64,000 bases of DNA from Azolla caroliniana (lineage: Eukaryota; Polypodiophyta). The stretch is taken from assembly GCA_043228905.1 (NCBI GenBank), contig JBHGNT010000008.1:18476001-18540000 (forward strand), read 5' to 3'. The stretch's first letter is position 1. The number at the start of each line of letters is the position of its first letter. The position numbers and the translations under genes were made by a program. This document shows, piece after piece, positions 30,097-41,567 of this stretch. The notes below the pieces were generated by a model. The model was not told the DNA's origin. It worked only from the letters and a program-made list of their open reading frames with translations, and ran no database searches.

Positions 30097-30381
30097 TTAA
30101 CAACCGCCACCATAACTAGCATAACCACCACCACCACTAGCAGCAGAAGAAGTGATATTGGTACTTACAGTGTCACTGCCACTGGCACCTTTCCTAGGAT
30201 ACCGGCTATGGCTATGGCTATTACTAACACCAGCACTTGGAACCTTGGCCGCATGATGGTGGCTGCTGCTATCCTCACCATCGCCACACAAGGCCAGAAT
30301 GAATGAGAGGATGAAAATTGAAGCTACAATGCCCATAAACGCAAGCCCTGCATTCGAACCCATATCCATCTTGTTTTGCAT
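30097..30381 (-). CDS. Small single-pass membrane protein with Gly-rich tail
   Basis: A 94-codon intronless frame with ordinary coding character. There is a short N-terminal stretch (alternative starts at residues 1, 5 and 7), a hydrophobic segment GLAFMGIVASIFILSFILAL (about residues 13–32), a His/Ser-rich linker (SSSHHHAAK) and a Gly/Ser/Tyr-rich tail ending GGGGYASYGGGC. It looks like a plant small membrane or secreted protein. I do not recognise a named family or function. The TM helix implies insertion in a membrane, with the cysteine at the very C terminus possibly modified. A (TATG)n run lies just upstream at 30419–30447. No neighbouring gene suggests a pathway; flanks are retroelement debris. 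Confidence 0.6.
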   Translation of the reverse strand: MQNKMDMGSNAGLAFMGIVASIFILSFILALCGDGEDSSSHHHAAKVPSAGVSNSHSHSRYPRKGASGSDTVSTNITSSAASGGGGYASYGGGC

Positions 30382-30829
30382 ACATAAATGGCATGGACTG
30401 GATCCAACTAAAAATATAGATATGTATGTATGTATGTATGTATGTATAGTGTTTGTCTAAGGGAAGGGGGGAGGGGGGTTCCATACCATGTGGGTTTTTT
30501 TGTGACTTTCACCTTTGTGGTTTTCTCTTCCGTGCACAGTTAGTATTTGCTCGAGTCACGTAACTCTCTTTTTTCTCTGATCTCTCGGCCATGTATATGT
30601 GTAACATGTATATGGCCTCACAATTCGCGGTACTGAGAAGGCACATGACAAGAGGATTTGCTCTCTTCTTTAACACGAATTTTAAAGTCCTACATTCAGG
30701 GCCCGCGGAGTTTGTCTTTTCCAATAGGAAAAGAATACCAAGGGAAATATGGAATCTGATTGTCAACCAAGTTTGTGGGCTTTTGTGAAATTTGTAACGA
30801 ATAGTAAATCTAGACATATAGTACAATGC

Positions 30830-31190
30830 ATTGCAATGAGATACTATACTACATATTGCACATGATCGTGCATTACCAATATAATTATTCTAGTAACCAT
30901 CATGAAGCTAGTTACAAGGTAGCATTAGAAGCATGTGTCATTATGAGAAGAACTATGAGGTCACAAAAGGACTTTCTAAGAAAAGAGACAAAAGTTTATT
31001 AAACAATAAACTTGCAAACCCTTAAGGGGCCAAGAATCACAAAGAACATATAAAAATAGGTATATATGGAATGTTACATCACCTTTTGGACTAAATGTAA
31101 CCCCAAAAGTTTTTCTTTTCTAAAATCATAAATTTTATCACATTTTTTTATTTTTCCGTAACTTCTCGAAGTATAAGTATTCCTCAAGGC
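30830..31190. other. No gene seen
   Basis: AT-rich sequence without domain, repeat or RNA gene, up to the left edge of the gypsy pol remnant. Confidence 0.4.
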
Positions 31191-32310
31191 AATGGATGCT
31201 AAAGATATGAGAGACCTAGATCTCCTTTAAAATAAGGAAGGGCTCATTTTACATTGGCCTAAAGCTAAGAAAGTTTATAGAAACTTCAACAAGCAATAGC
31301 ATTGGGATAACGAGAGCTTGTCGGGCACTTCGTGCGGTGCGAAGTGGAACACTTCTCAGACATATTGTGTCAAAAGAAGGGATCGCCATCGGCCCCGGCA
31401 AGGTAAAAGCGATCATCGAGGCACTTGCCCCAACTAATGCTATAGAATTAATGTGATTCCTTGTGCAAATTCGGTGGCACAATCACATTCTTCAATTTTT
31501 TATGGACTTAGTAATCCCATTGCACGTGGAAGTACATAAAACACTGTTCAATCAGATAGATACTCAAAACCTTGCATATCGCCAACTAAAGCTCATTTTG
31601 GGCAAAGCTCTGGTGGTGCAGCCACCAGACTGAACCAAACCATTCCACATTTTCATAGATGCATCTAACATTGCAATTGGAAGCATCCTCATGCAGGAAT
31701 ACGAGCCTAAGTGGTTCCGGCCACTTTATTACACAAGTCGATGACTGTCAAAAACCATGCGCAACTATAGCACTATAGAGCGAGAGGCATTGGGTATGAT
31801 TTATTTGATCCAAAAGTTCTTGCATTATTTGCAAGGAAACAAGTTTACATTTCATGTTGATCATTCTACCTTGGTGTATCTCATAAAGAAACAATAGTCA
31901 CGGGAAAACTAGCTTGTTGGATGCTTCCTCTCCAAGATTTCGATTTTGACATTATGCACACCCCAAGACCTCAACATGTAGTCCCAAACTATCTAAGTCG
32001 AATAGAAACAAGAGAAGCACCAACAGGAATCGCGGATGACTTTCCAGACACCTTCAAAATTCAGGTTGATAATCAAAATTATGCCAACAATCCAAATGAC
32101 TGGATGGATGACATGATGTTTTTTTGCACCAACGGTGACTTCTGGAAGGAAATTAGCAAAGATCTGCACAAATGGCTAGCCATTCAGTCCCCCAACTTTA
32201 GGATGATTGCGGATGATTTATACTGATTGTCGGGCTATGGAATCTTTCGACGATGCATACGTCTCTTTGACCAACAACAATGCTTTATGGATACACACCA
32301 ACGTTTTTTG
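31190..32310 (+). pseudogene. Ty3/gypsy pol remnant: RT C-terminal part and RNase H
   Basis: Plus-strand fragments read LLRHIVSKEGIAIGPGKVKAI (about 31351, the usual L-G-H-I-V-S motif) and FIDASNIAIGSILMQE (about 31654, RNase H). These are followed by YYTSR, NYSTIEREALGMIYLIQKF (about 31760) and FHVDHSTLVYLIKK (about 31853), then FDFDIMHTPRPQHVVPNYLSR (about 31940). Order is correct for a gypsy pol. Stops near 31455, 31633 and 31742 break it. It ends near 32310, where copia-derived sequence begins. Confidence 0.8.
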
Positions 32311-32319
32311 TTGGTTGGA

Positions 32320-33050
32320 TATGGTTAGATTGTGGAAGAATGTGTATGAGGACCTTCAAGATGATATACAGCAAACAACACAGATATACAACAAGAAGAG
32401 AGACAGAAGATGGACACAGTTCCAGAGCTTCAATGGAAGTTCTAATTCTCTCACTTTGTAACTCTTACGCTCCAAGACTACTTTACAATGTCAGGGTTGT
32501 GCTTATATACTCAAGCCCTAACTCAAAGACCTATTCACACTTAAGATACAAAGTGGAAGGAGTAGGCCTTTAATGCCAACAAACTCCCCAGTAAAAAGGC
32601 TACTCTTTCCTATGTATACAACTGATTTTGGGGTTATCTCCCTTGTAAACCTAGATTACAAGTCTAATCTTAAGTTACAAGTATACGTACAAGTCTGTCG
32701 GCGTATGGCCAAATTGGTAGAGGTAAAGTCGAGATCTAGCCTAATTCGACAAGTTATCTGGACCGTATATCGTTCGGTTCTAACTTTCGACCTCTAGTCG
32801 ATCGTATGTAGTTCGGTTCTGACTTTCGACCTCTAGTCGATCGTCTGCTTTCTACTCGTGCTCGGTCATGTGCTCCTCACGAGATCCTCGATCTATCTTC
32901 AGGTTCATTCACCCTTCGATCGGTTCCTCTCTAGTCGGTATCCTCACTCGGTGTTGAATCTTCGGCCTCTTGACATTCTAATTCTTTTGACTTTGCCTTT
33001 TCGGCTCATCCGATCAGGTCAGTCTTTCACTTACCTTCTCCTCCTCATTT
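32320..33050 (-). other. Probable 3' LTR/UTR region of the copia element
   Basis: It lies downstream (minus sense) of the RNase H end. A purine tract AAATGAGGAGGAGAAGG (minus, about 33033–33049) could be the polypurine tract. The segment has two near-identical 37-bp blocks (TCGGTTCTAACTTTCGACCTC and its TCTGAC variant, about 32774–32840). LTR limits could not be fixed. Confidence 0.4.
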
Positions 33051-33059
33051 GACTCTCTT

Positions 33060-34185
33060 CTGCTCGGTCTCTTGTCATAGTCCCATCACTGTCCTTAGTG
33101 GTTTGAAACGTTGTTTTAGGAGTGGCTTCGTCAGGCAATCGACGATATTCACCTCGGTGTCGATCTTCCGTACAAGCTCCCGGATATGATGAAACTGCAC
33201 TTGAATGTGTTTCGTCTTTGCATGACAGATTTGATTTCGAATGAGGTGTATTGCGCTCTAAGAGTTGCAAAAGATGGTTGGCGTTGGATGGTTGATTTGT
33301 CTTGTCGCCAAGAAGTTGGGTGACAATCGTGCAGCCAGATGGCTTCCTTCGTTGCCTCCGATGTTGCTATGTGTGGAGAAATCGATGCGGAATAGATCAC
33401 AATAATCGAACTACGCGCTGAAATACGAATCACATCACAATGCGAGAAAGACAAGATAAATGACTATACACATAGATTTATGTGGAAACCCTAAAACGGG
33501 AAAAAAACCACAGGTGAACAAATTCTTCACTATACAAATAGTGGATACACAATGCAGAGAAGATTACAACACTCTGTCGAGTGTATCAGCCACACAGGGC
33601 TCTTCGCATTTGCTATTACACACACAGCTATGGTGCGGCTCTCACTTCTCTCTCACTCTCTACACTACTTCCGTTTTCTGCACAGTGTTAATGTTTGCCC
33701 TAGTTGCATATATACTTACACAACTTTTTGGTTATTTACATACGGGGCCCTCATGGGGCGCACACTTAGACTATTTACAAATATAGTCTCCTGAGTTGGC
33801 TATTTTCACAATTCTGGTTTTGGCCGAGGCCGATACATCAACTCAGCTCCTGTCTTCTGACTCTTTGACTGTCGGCTTTCCGAACAGTCGGATCATCCTC
33901 CCACTAGAGGGACATATTCCCAACACTATGTACTCAGCCTCTGTGGTAGAAAGGGACGTGCACTCTTGAAGCTTGGACCTCCATTATGGCGCCACCACCA
34001 TAGGTGAAAAGATAACCAGATGTCGACTTCCGATTGTCCGCATTTCCCACATAGTCTGAGTCGGTATAGCCTTCGACTTCGGTTGGATTTGCCGATCTGA
34101 AAGTCAATTGTACATCTGCGGTTCCTCTTAGATACTTGAAGATCTGCTTGACGGCCTCCCAATGCTTCCATCCTGGGTTTGACAT
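33060..34185 (-). pseudogene. copia RNase H, interrupted by a solo LTR
   Basis: 34185–33934 encodes WEAVKQIFKYLRGTADVQL and GYTDSDYVGNADNRKSTSGY, the copia RNase H core. Across the solo LTR the frame continues SLSTTEAEYI then ATSEATKEAIWL, and later KTKHIQVQFHHIRELV (about 33210) and VDCLTKPLLKQRF, the conserved copia C terminus. Small frame changes occur near 33950 and 33300. Confidence 0.8.
33372..33925 (-). mobile_element. Solo LTR with CTATG target duplication
   Basis: On the plus strand it starts TGTGGAGAAATC and ends TTCCCAACA. On the minus strand that is TGTTGGGAATATG...TCTCCACA, a copia-style LTR. CTATG flanks both sides (33367–33371, 33926–33930). Excising it rejoins the copia RNase H reading exactly. 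554 bp; no internal sequence. Confidence 0.9.
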
Positions 34186-34199
34186 GTACTGGTTGATGA

Positions 34200-35400
34200 T
34201 CCCTATGGCGTATGCAAGGTCGGGTCAGGTCGCCACCATAGCGTACATGATACTTCCTACCGCCGATGTGTAGGGTATCTTTCCAATGAGCTTTCTCTCC
34301 TCATTTGTCGAAGGAAAGTCTTTGACCGATAATTGAATTGACGTCGAAAGTGGATTCGATGTTGCGCATTCTCCATATTGAAGCGCCTCAGCACCTTTCG
34401 AATGTAATCGGATTGGGAGAGTCGGAGAGTCTTTGTCATCTGATTTCACTCGATCCTCATGCCTAGTATGTGTCGGACTTGTTCGAGTTCCTTCATCGCA
34501 AATTTATCATGAAGGCTCCACTTTAGTTTTCCGATCTTGCTCGATTGCTCCCTACAATGAGCATGTCATCGACATATAGAATCATGTAGATACGAGACTC
34601 CTCGGCCAATTTTCGAATATACATACATGGGTCGGAGTCAGATTTGTGGTAACCAAGCTTCATGATGTAGGAGTTGAAATTCTGGTACCACATCCTCAGC
34701 GCTTGTTATAAGCCGTAAAGGCTTTCCTTTAGTCGATATACAAGGTGACTTTCCTCCCCCGTCGTCGTGATGCCTACTAGTTGAGACATATAAATGTCTT
34801 CTTCCAAGTCTCCATGTAGGAATGTCGTCTTGACATCTAGCTACTCGAGCTCTAGGTTTTCAGTCACCACAACCCCCAAGTAGGAGTCGAAGGGTGGTCA
34901 TCTTGACTACTGGTGAGAATATCTCGTCGTAGTCGACCCCATGTTCTTGTTTGAATCCCTTGGCGACAAGTTGAGCTTTGTATTTGGGCTTCTCTGAGTC
35001 AGATACATGTTTGTATGTGAAGATCCATATGCAAGGTAGTGGCTTCCTTCCAGCTGGTAATTCGACCAGCTCCCATGTTTGATTCTAATGAATCGAGTCC
35101 ATCTCAAATTTCATGGCTTGTAGCCATGTCTCAGCATCCGACATGGTTGTAGCTTACTCATAAGAGCTTGGTTCTCTTGCGTCCGTGTAATTGATGTAGT
35201 CAAGGCCCGGTTGATAGAACTTTGTCGACCTTCAAACCTTGCCCAGATCTCCTGGGTGTCGATGTGTTCAGTTCGGATTCTTCGATCATCGTTGTTGGTT
35301 TATCTGTATTTCTTGAGTCATCTTCAGGAATTCCTTTTTGATGATTCGCCCCTGCAATAGGATTTCATCAATGTCAAATCATCCTCCCTTTTTCAAGATT
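34200..35400 (-). pseudogene. copia reverse transcriptase remnant
   Basis: Minus-strand fragments include SLERYPTHRR/IGKIPYTSAVGSIMYAMVAT (34310–34225), the copia Y-x-S-A-V-G-S-L-M-Y motif just after RT. YVDDMLI-like sequence lies around 34575–34560. Upstream, 35107–34907 reads like the start of RT (degenerate). Frames are broken too often for a continuous domain. Confidence 0.6.
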
Positions 35401-36512
35401 GATTGACGGATTGGTTGGTGCCTTGGTCGGTTCTGTGCGACCTTTCGGTACCTTGGCTTGATTGGGGGATTTGGTCATTTCGACTTTGTCTCTTTCACCT
35501 CTTTTCAATCTCTTAGTCGAATCTATTTCGATTGGTGGACCTCTTGCCGATTCTGATTTGCTAGCGGGACCGTTGGCTTGGTTTTCTTTGACTATTTGTC
35601 GAATTTCCGATTCAGCCCGGTGGGTCGGTCCTTCTATGACATCTTTGTCGATTTCGAAGGAAACATTTTTGCCAACTATTTTCTACTGGTTCCGTCTAGA
35701 GAGAATATAATCTTCATTGAAGACTACGTCACTACTCTGGATCAATTTCCGGTTCTCTAGGTCCCACAACCTATAGCCGAATTCCCCATCGGTTCCATAA
35801 CGGAGAAATATACACTTCAGTGCATGGGGTGCCAACTTGATCCTTTCGTCCCTAGGGATGAATGCATAGGCTTCGCATCCGAATATACGAAGTCTGTCAT
35901 AGGTTAGTTGTTTGCCTGACCTAGTGCCTGTGGCACTTCGAGCCGCATTGCCCTCAACGGTGATAGATTTTTCAAATAGACGGTCGTCTGTAGTGCCTCG
36001 GCCTAGAATTCCAGCTTTAGTCTAGAGTGTTGGAGCATTGTCGCCACCCTCTCCTGGATCGTTCGGTTGAGCCGTTCTGCCACTCCATTCGGCATGGGTG
36101 TGTAAGGGACAGTTTTTGGTGTCGGATCCCTTTGTTGGAGGTACTGTTTGAAGGCTCGGGAGCTGTATTCACCTCGATTTTCGGATCAGAGTGTCTTCAC
36201 TCAGTATCCCAATCGGTTCTCCACTTCAGCTATCCATTGAGTGAAGACCTCGAGCACTTCGTCTTTCGTCCTAATTGACTAGGCCTAGACCTTCCATGCA
36301 CAGTCATCTATGAATGTGATGAAGTAACGGGAACCTCCTAGTGATATTTCGGGCATCGGCCCACATATATCTGTGTGAACCAGTTCTAGGGGTTGATGTA
36401 CCATCTCTTAGTGGGGGAGTGTGGACTTCGGGTCTGTTTCCCGTAACAACAATGCTCGTAGAAGTTCACCTTTGTCTGGAGCTCCGGGATGTAGTTGATC
36501 GCCATCAACCAA

Positions 36513-36935
36513 TCAAATCCGGCTTGAGACATATGGCCGAGTTGGCCATGCCATAAGTTTGTCCCATGATTCAGTTATGTTCACAACCCCTTCTCGACTG
36601 ATTGCCATTAATGGATACAAGTTATTGTACTTGCATCCATTTCCTATCTTCATATTTCCTCGACTGATCATCCATGATGACTCATTGAGAGTCGTTTTGT
36701 ACCTGGCTTCGGCTAGCATGCCGATGGAGACCAGACTCCTCTTCAGCGCGGGTACATGCTGGACTTGGTGCAGGGTGATAGTATTGCCATTTGGCAATTG
36801 GATGGGGACCTCTCTGATCCCTGCGATTGCGCACTCTTGCGTGTTGCCTAGTTGGACTGTGTCGTTGGCTCTAGCCGAACAGTTTGAAAACCATTCGATA
36901 TTTGGGGTCACATGAAAGGTTGCGCCAGAGTCCAA
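36513..36935 (-). pseudogene. copia protease and GAG-pre-integrase region
   Basis: 140-codon frame starting MDSGATFHVTPNIEWF. D-S-G-A-T is the copia protease active site, preceded in frame by WLL. The middle (VQHVPALKRSLVSIGMLAE) matches the usual copia segment. The end (KLMAWPTRPYVSS) corresponds to the L-W-H-x-R-L-G-H-x-S zinc-binding start of integrase, mutated. The upstream knuckle CTHCRKPGHNVSDC (about 37165–37125) is intact as C-x2-C-x4-H-x4-C. Confidence 0.8.
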
Positions 36936-37385
36936 TAGCCACGTTTATGCGTCTTGTGCACTTTATAGGACTTCTCCAATAATCGAGTCCTCTAGAGAGA
37001 GAATTTCTCCTAATCGAGAGTCGGCAACATTGATTTGGTTGTCATCTGGAGAATGGTTCGAGTCGGATCGTCCTGAGTTCCACTCAAATCGTCGACGTTT
37101 CTCCTTTCTCTTGATTGACCAGCAATCAGAAACATTGTGACCAGGTTTTCTGCAGTGGGTGCAGAAATCACATGATCAACTATTCCTCAACTTCGACTAT
37201 TGTCGGTCTCCCCTCTTTCTTGGTCAACTAGTGTTCCGACCGATTCTTTCGACTTGTTCTCTCGATCGACTTCGTTGAGTGGTGGGGTTCTGTCGACCCA
37301 TCAACGGTAAGTCCCATCGATTTTCGCCAAATGTCCTCGATGAGGACTTCTCCGATCATCTCATCTAGATTTAGATTCGGACAAC

Positions 37386-38005
37386 TATTGGCAAAGATCG
37401 TGCAAAAGAAACTCATAGTATATTACCCTCATGCAAATGGCTTGGCGGAATCCACCAACAAAACACTACAAAGAATTCCCAAAAAGATCGTGAATGACCA
37501 TCAAACGGACTGCACCTAGGATTGCAATCTGTACTTTGGGCAGCCCGAACAGCTCACCATTTCAACTATGTATGGGTTGGAAACCATTGTCCCACTGGAA
37601 GTTGTCGTTCCTAGTTTGCGCATTGTAGTGCGCGAACGGTTGGATGAAAATGCAAGTAGACAAGCCAATATGGGAGGCCTACTCAAATTGGATGAGCAAT
37701 GGCAAGAGAGTGAGATCATCTGAGAGGTCCAACAAGCAAAATGAGTTGGTTGGGTTTAACTGACATCGTGAAAAATGCGAAAAGGAATTAAAACCAGGTG
37801 TTGTTGTGTTAGTATTCCAATCTCCTTCAGGATTAATGCTCAGAAAAATAAATTTGTATTGGATGGGCCCGTTTTGGATTGAAAGCATGTGCAGATGGTA
37901 CTTTTCGATTAGGAACTTTGCAAGGGAAATATATGTCAAAGTTGGTCAATGGATTTCGTTTACGAGCTTATCATAGTGAATTGCCTACCATCCCATTTTT
38001 AGTGG
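37386..38005 (+). pseudogene. Ty3/gypsy integrase C-terminal remnant
   Basis: Reads VYYPHANGLAESTNKTLQRI (37420–37480, the usual Y-H-P-Q-x-N-G-x-x-E), TMYGLETIVPLEVVVPS (about 37566), then the C-terminal domain GTFRLGTLQGKYMSKLVNGFRLRAYH (37897–37974), whose V-N-G-x-R-L-x-x-Y-H is a gypsy hallmark. Same strand as 31190–32310, so this is probably the same element with its integrase core deleted or displaced. Stops at about 37518 and 37722. Confidence 0.75.
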
Positions 38006-38009
38006 CAGT

Positions 38010-40060
38010 TGATTATCACCGAACACCTAGTTCCTTTTACATGCATGTTACACGCCTTCCCTTGAGTTCCCACGTGATTAGCAAGCTGACAACAAGAATT
38101 TAGACATAATTATAATTGAGGAACGTGAGAAAAAGAATTGTTGGTAGTTACACCAACTAGCTTACGGTTATCTATCCCTTCTTTCCTATTGGGAAAATAT
38201 TAAAAGAGGCACTATAAGGCATTCCAGACTCGATCAATGTAAACAGAGACTGAGAAGAACGTATTACAAGGCTTCTTTGTCTTGCTATTACTTTTTATCA
38301 CCTCGGTAATCCATGGTACCACAACATCAACCATAGCTTATCCTAATTCTTCAAAGCCCTCAAATATCAGTGTTATTGTCACTTCCAAAGCTCCATATCT
38401 GTTAGGCTTCAAGTCTCTAGATAATTACACAATGGTAATGATAGTTTTGTGTGCACTTGCACTTTCAACATGACGGGACGAAGCTGCATCATCCCATGTT
38501 GCAAGTGGGGACAAGCGACCAACCGACATTTTTTATAATTTTATCACGAGGTTGAAAAAGGCCAAGACGACGGAATCAATGGCGACAACGTCAATCACAT
38601 CGTAAATAGCAATGTCACTTGACCATTCACCATTATCGTTAGCAAAAAGAATGCATCATCTCATGTTCCAATATCTTTATTGCAAACTCAAGGTGGACTA
38701 CAAGATGTTGCAAGAACGTTTCAACGAAATGGATATTCACGTGCTAGAAAGTTTTGTAGGTTTTTCAGCTTCGCGTGAGACAAGACACAGATTGGAAAAA
38801 GGATCTTACGTCACAACTTTTAGAATGTAAAACAAAGTTGACAGAATTATAGAATCGACAATAACTCCATTAAAAAAGTATGATGGAAGAGCAACTACAA
38901 CTTGTGCCTCTATATGATTGAAGTTTTTTTGTCATAATCTCTGGTTTATGATTCCGAGGCATGGGAGTTTTCTGAGACAACAATCCGAGTTTCTTCTTTG
39001 TAAATTAATACCCAAATTCACAAACTTTGCCCCGAGCTTGGAATTCTAGGCCAAAACGTCTAGCACATTCCTCATTCGGTAGTAAATCATTTGAACAAAG
39101 GATTTACAAGAAACATTTGAGTATAGATATAATTTAAATTTACCAATAACATGAAATTCATGAATGAGTAGGTAGAATGAGTAAAGACTCGACTTTGTTA
39201 CATGGAGTGGCTTGAAATGTGAATAGATAAAAAAGATAGAGAATTCATATAGGGGGGTAGAACTTTAAGGGGATATCCTCGAGTTTTGGTTCAAAGGACC
39301 AATGACAGCTACCTAGAATGAGACAATTTGGATCATGGAGTCCAAAATGCTTGAGCATTGTTCTACAAGATATCACCAATATCTTTCCAATCAAGGTCAC
39401 CCAAAGGTTTCTACATATATTGTCGCCACATCATACTAACCATTGATGGCCATTATAATAGTGTAGGTAGCAATTGCACCAAAAGAGGATTCAAATGACA
39501 ACCTTATATCAAATTCAGCAAGAAAATTGCATTGCCTTATAACTCCTTCATTTAGCATAACACATCAGAATGAAGGATATAACCCCCACGAACAAGTATA
39601 TAATGTCCAGCGCCCCATATCTATCATCACCCCAAACAAAAAACACTCACTTTAGTGGAGATATAGCCAAATGAATTCTAAATCCAGTTATATATAGTCA
39701 TAGGCTTAATTTAGTTGGCCTCCTTTTTAAAAAGAACAAGCATTTGTGGGTCCCTTCCCATCATGAACTTTTGTTAGTGAAGAGATGAGAAAGGACCCCA
39801 CCCTCATTCATCCTCTTGAAAATCTACCTTCAAAACTTTCAAGTATTTGCAAAGGGATGTCATCACATTACCAAATTTAAAATTCTATACACACGAAAAA
39901 AAAAAACCAATAGACTATAAAAAGAGTCACAAATTTTAAACATAAACGTTAATACATACTTTTGACAAAAGAAACAATTAATACATACATTCTTGTCTTC
40001 ACCCATGTTAAGACAAATGAAATCCAGGCACCATAATATAGTGGTTTTTATGTTGTTTTT
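38010..40060. other. About 2 kb without a recognised gene
   Basis: Short open stretches (38282–38473, 38612–38830) lack any recognisable domain. 39880–39905 has an A10 run. This is the 3' flank of the gypsy remnant and of the minus-strand glutaredoxin-type gene. A polyadenylation region for that gene is expected just left of 40077, but no strong signal is obvious. Confidence 0.4.
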
Positions 40061-40076
40061 GATGAATTAAATGCCT

Positions 40077-41567
40077 TTATGTGCATATAGGACACTGAAT
40101 CAATCCATTCTCATTACATTCTGAGCACCTCAAGACACGATGATTGCCTTCGATTCGCACTTTACGACTTCCATTGCATTCTAAACAAGGCACGAAACGG
40201 ACACCACCACATCCATCACACACATCCCCCTTGTTCACATCTTTAGGAAGGCCTTCCAAAAGCTCACTCAGTTTGCCATCTTCATGAAGTTTCCCGACCT
40301 CATCTATACCTCCAATGTATCGGCCCTTGATAAAGATCCTCGGCACCGAAACAACCTTTCCCATGAGCTCTCGTAGCTCATTCAGAAACTCAAGATGCAT
40401 CGACACATCACGCTCATCCATGATCACATCAAAGTTCCGGAGAATGCCCCTCGCAACATTGCAGTCCTCGAACGTCTTGCGAATCCCACGAAGTGTTGTG
40501 GTGTAGATGACAACCTTGTTGTGACCACTAGGGGGACACTTTGCTTCGAAACTCTCCAATGGATCGTAGATTCTTCTGTCCAGCCCTCTAATGGGGCTCT
40601 TGTGCCGCAAATCCCAATCTCTTCCCGAGAGATATTGTAGATCTTCTTCATAAGATGCAACGAGGTCGGGATCAAACAAGGGGCTATTTGGTTCAGTTGA
40701 AACTAGATTGCTCGAAGATAATCCCGATGGGTTCATTTTTGCCGAAGGCGGTGTATATGGGATTGAATACTTTTTCATCATCACATGTGGTTTGGATGGA
40801 CACAACTCCTTCATGGGCACAATGGCATGATCAATCGAGCGAAGAAGAAACCGATTGCTTGCGATGCTTTCCTTTCTTAGAAGAAGAGGGCTTCTTGTCG
40901 GCATTAATGCTGTATTCGCAATGTTTGGGATTGAATTCTCTTTACCCAATTCTTCTTCAACATTGTTATCCATCTCATTCGATTCGAGCCCGCCCACATT
41001 CTTAACTATTCTTAGCTTTTTCTTATCAGGCCTCTGATTGTTGATTTGTCTCCGCTTCGGCTTCATTGAGGTAGAGAAGGTTGTTTGAGAAGCCAATTCA
41101 TGGATAGATTCTTCATGAATTTGTGATGATAATGATGATGATGATGATGCAGCTTCTTCAAGACCCATCATCATGTCTCCCACATTAATGCTCTCTGAAA
41201 TTGCATACTCTGGTGAACCCAAATTCATCCTAACATTTGATTTATAGGCTGCATCCATCTGTGTCTTCTTTTGAATAGCTTCTTCATCCATTCCTAAATT
41301 ACTCAGTTTACCATACATCTCTGTCAATGTCCCTGTTTCCACCCCTTTCTCATTCATCTTCTTCTGTGAAATGATGCTGCTCTTGATTGGTGAATCGACT
41401 TTCATGAAACCATACGAAGTTGAGGTGAGAGAAACGCAATGGCGATGGTAGTACTGAACAGAAGAATTGGTAGAATTCATCTTTGGTGAAATTTGAACTG
41501 GACAAATACACAATCCATCATCCACTGATGCCTGTTCCCTGAGTAATTTGGAGGATATACAGCCCAT
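40077..41567 (-). CDS. Glutaredoxin-domain protein with C-terminal zinc finger (At3g28850/At5g39865-like)
   Basis: Intact single-exon frame of 496 aa. It starts MGCISSK, a classic N-myristoylation (G2) and palmitoylation (C3) signal, suggesting plasma-membrane attachment. Residues about 20–340 are Ser-rich and probably disordered. The glutaredoxin-like fold spans about 350–441 (NKVVIYTTTLRGIRKTFEDC...VPRIFIKGRYIGG). The usual CPYC active site is replaced, leaving one nearby cysteine (about 369), while the cis-proline V-P and G-G-x-D-E glutathione-site features remain. Four CxxC pairs follow at about 450–496 (CDGC, CLEC, CSEC, CPIC), a DnaJ-like zinc finger. This layout matches a plant family of uncharacterised glutaredoxin-related proteins; redox activity is doubtful. 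No frameshift or internal stop. Confidence 0.9.
   Translation of the reverse strand: MGCISSKLLREQASVDDGLCICPVQISPKMNSTNSSVQYYHRHCVSLTSTSYGFMKVDSPIKSSIISQKKMNEKGVETGTLTEMYGKLSNLGMDEEAIQKKTQMDAAYKSNVRMNLGSPEYAISESINVGDMMMGLEEAASSSSSLSSQIHEESIHELASQTTFSTSMKPKRRQINNQRPDKKKLRIVKNVGGLESNEMDNNVEEELGKENSIPNIANTALMPTRSPLLLRKESIASNRFLLRSIDHAIVPMKELCPSKPHVMMKKYSIPYTPPSAKMNPSGLSSSNLVSTEPNSPLFDPDLVASYEEDLQYLSGRDWDLRHKSPIRGLDRRIYDPLESFEAKCPPSGHNKVVIYTTTLRGIRKTFEDCNVARGILRNFDVIMDERDVSMHLEFLNELRELMGKVVSVPRIFIKGRYIGGIDEVGKLHEDGKLSELLEGLPKDVNKGDVCDGCGGVRFVPCLECNGSRKVRIEGNHRVLRCSECNENGLIQCPICT

Larger units (their letters stand above)
32311..37385 (-). mobile_element. Ty1/copia element, truncated in gag, inserted in or joined to gypsy pol
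   Basis: The minus strand reads in copia order: gag zinc knuckle (about 37165), protease (36935), GAG-pre-integrase, integrase remnants (36.5–35.4 kb), RT (about 35.1–34.2 kb), RNase H (34185–33060), then an LTR-like region to about 32.3 kb. The right end stops inside gag at about 37385 against gypsy integrase sequence, so the 5' LTR is missing. A solo LTR (33372–33925) interrupts RNase H. Multiple stops throughout. Confidence 0.75.

Noticed and set aside
32207-32573. Two overlapping plus-strand frames
   Set aside because: Cover the gypsy–copia junction in the wrong frames; no domain.
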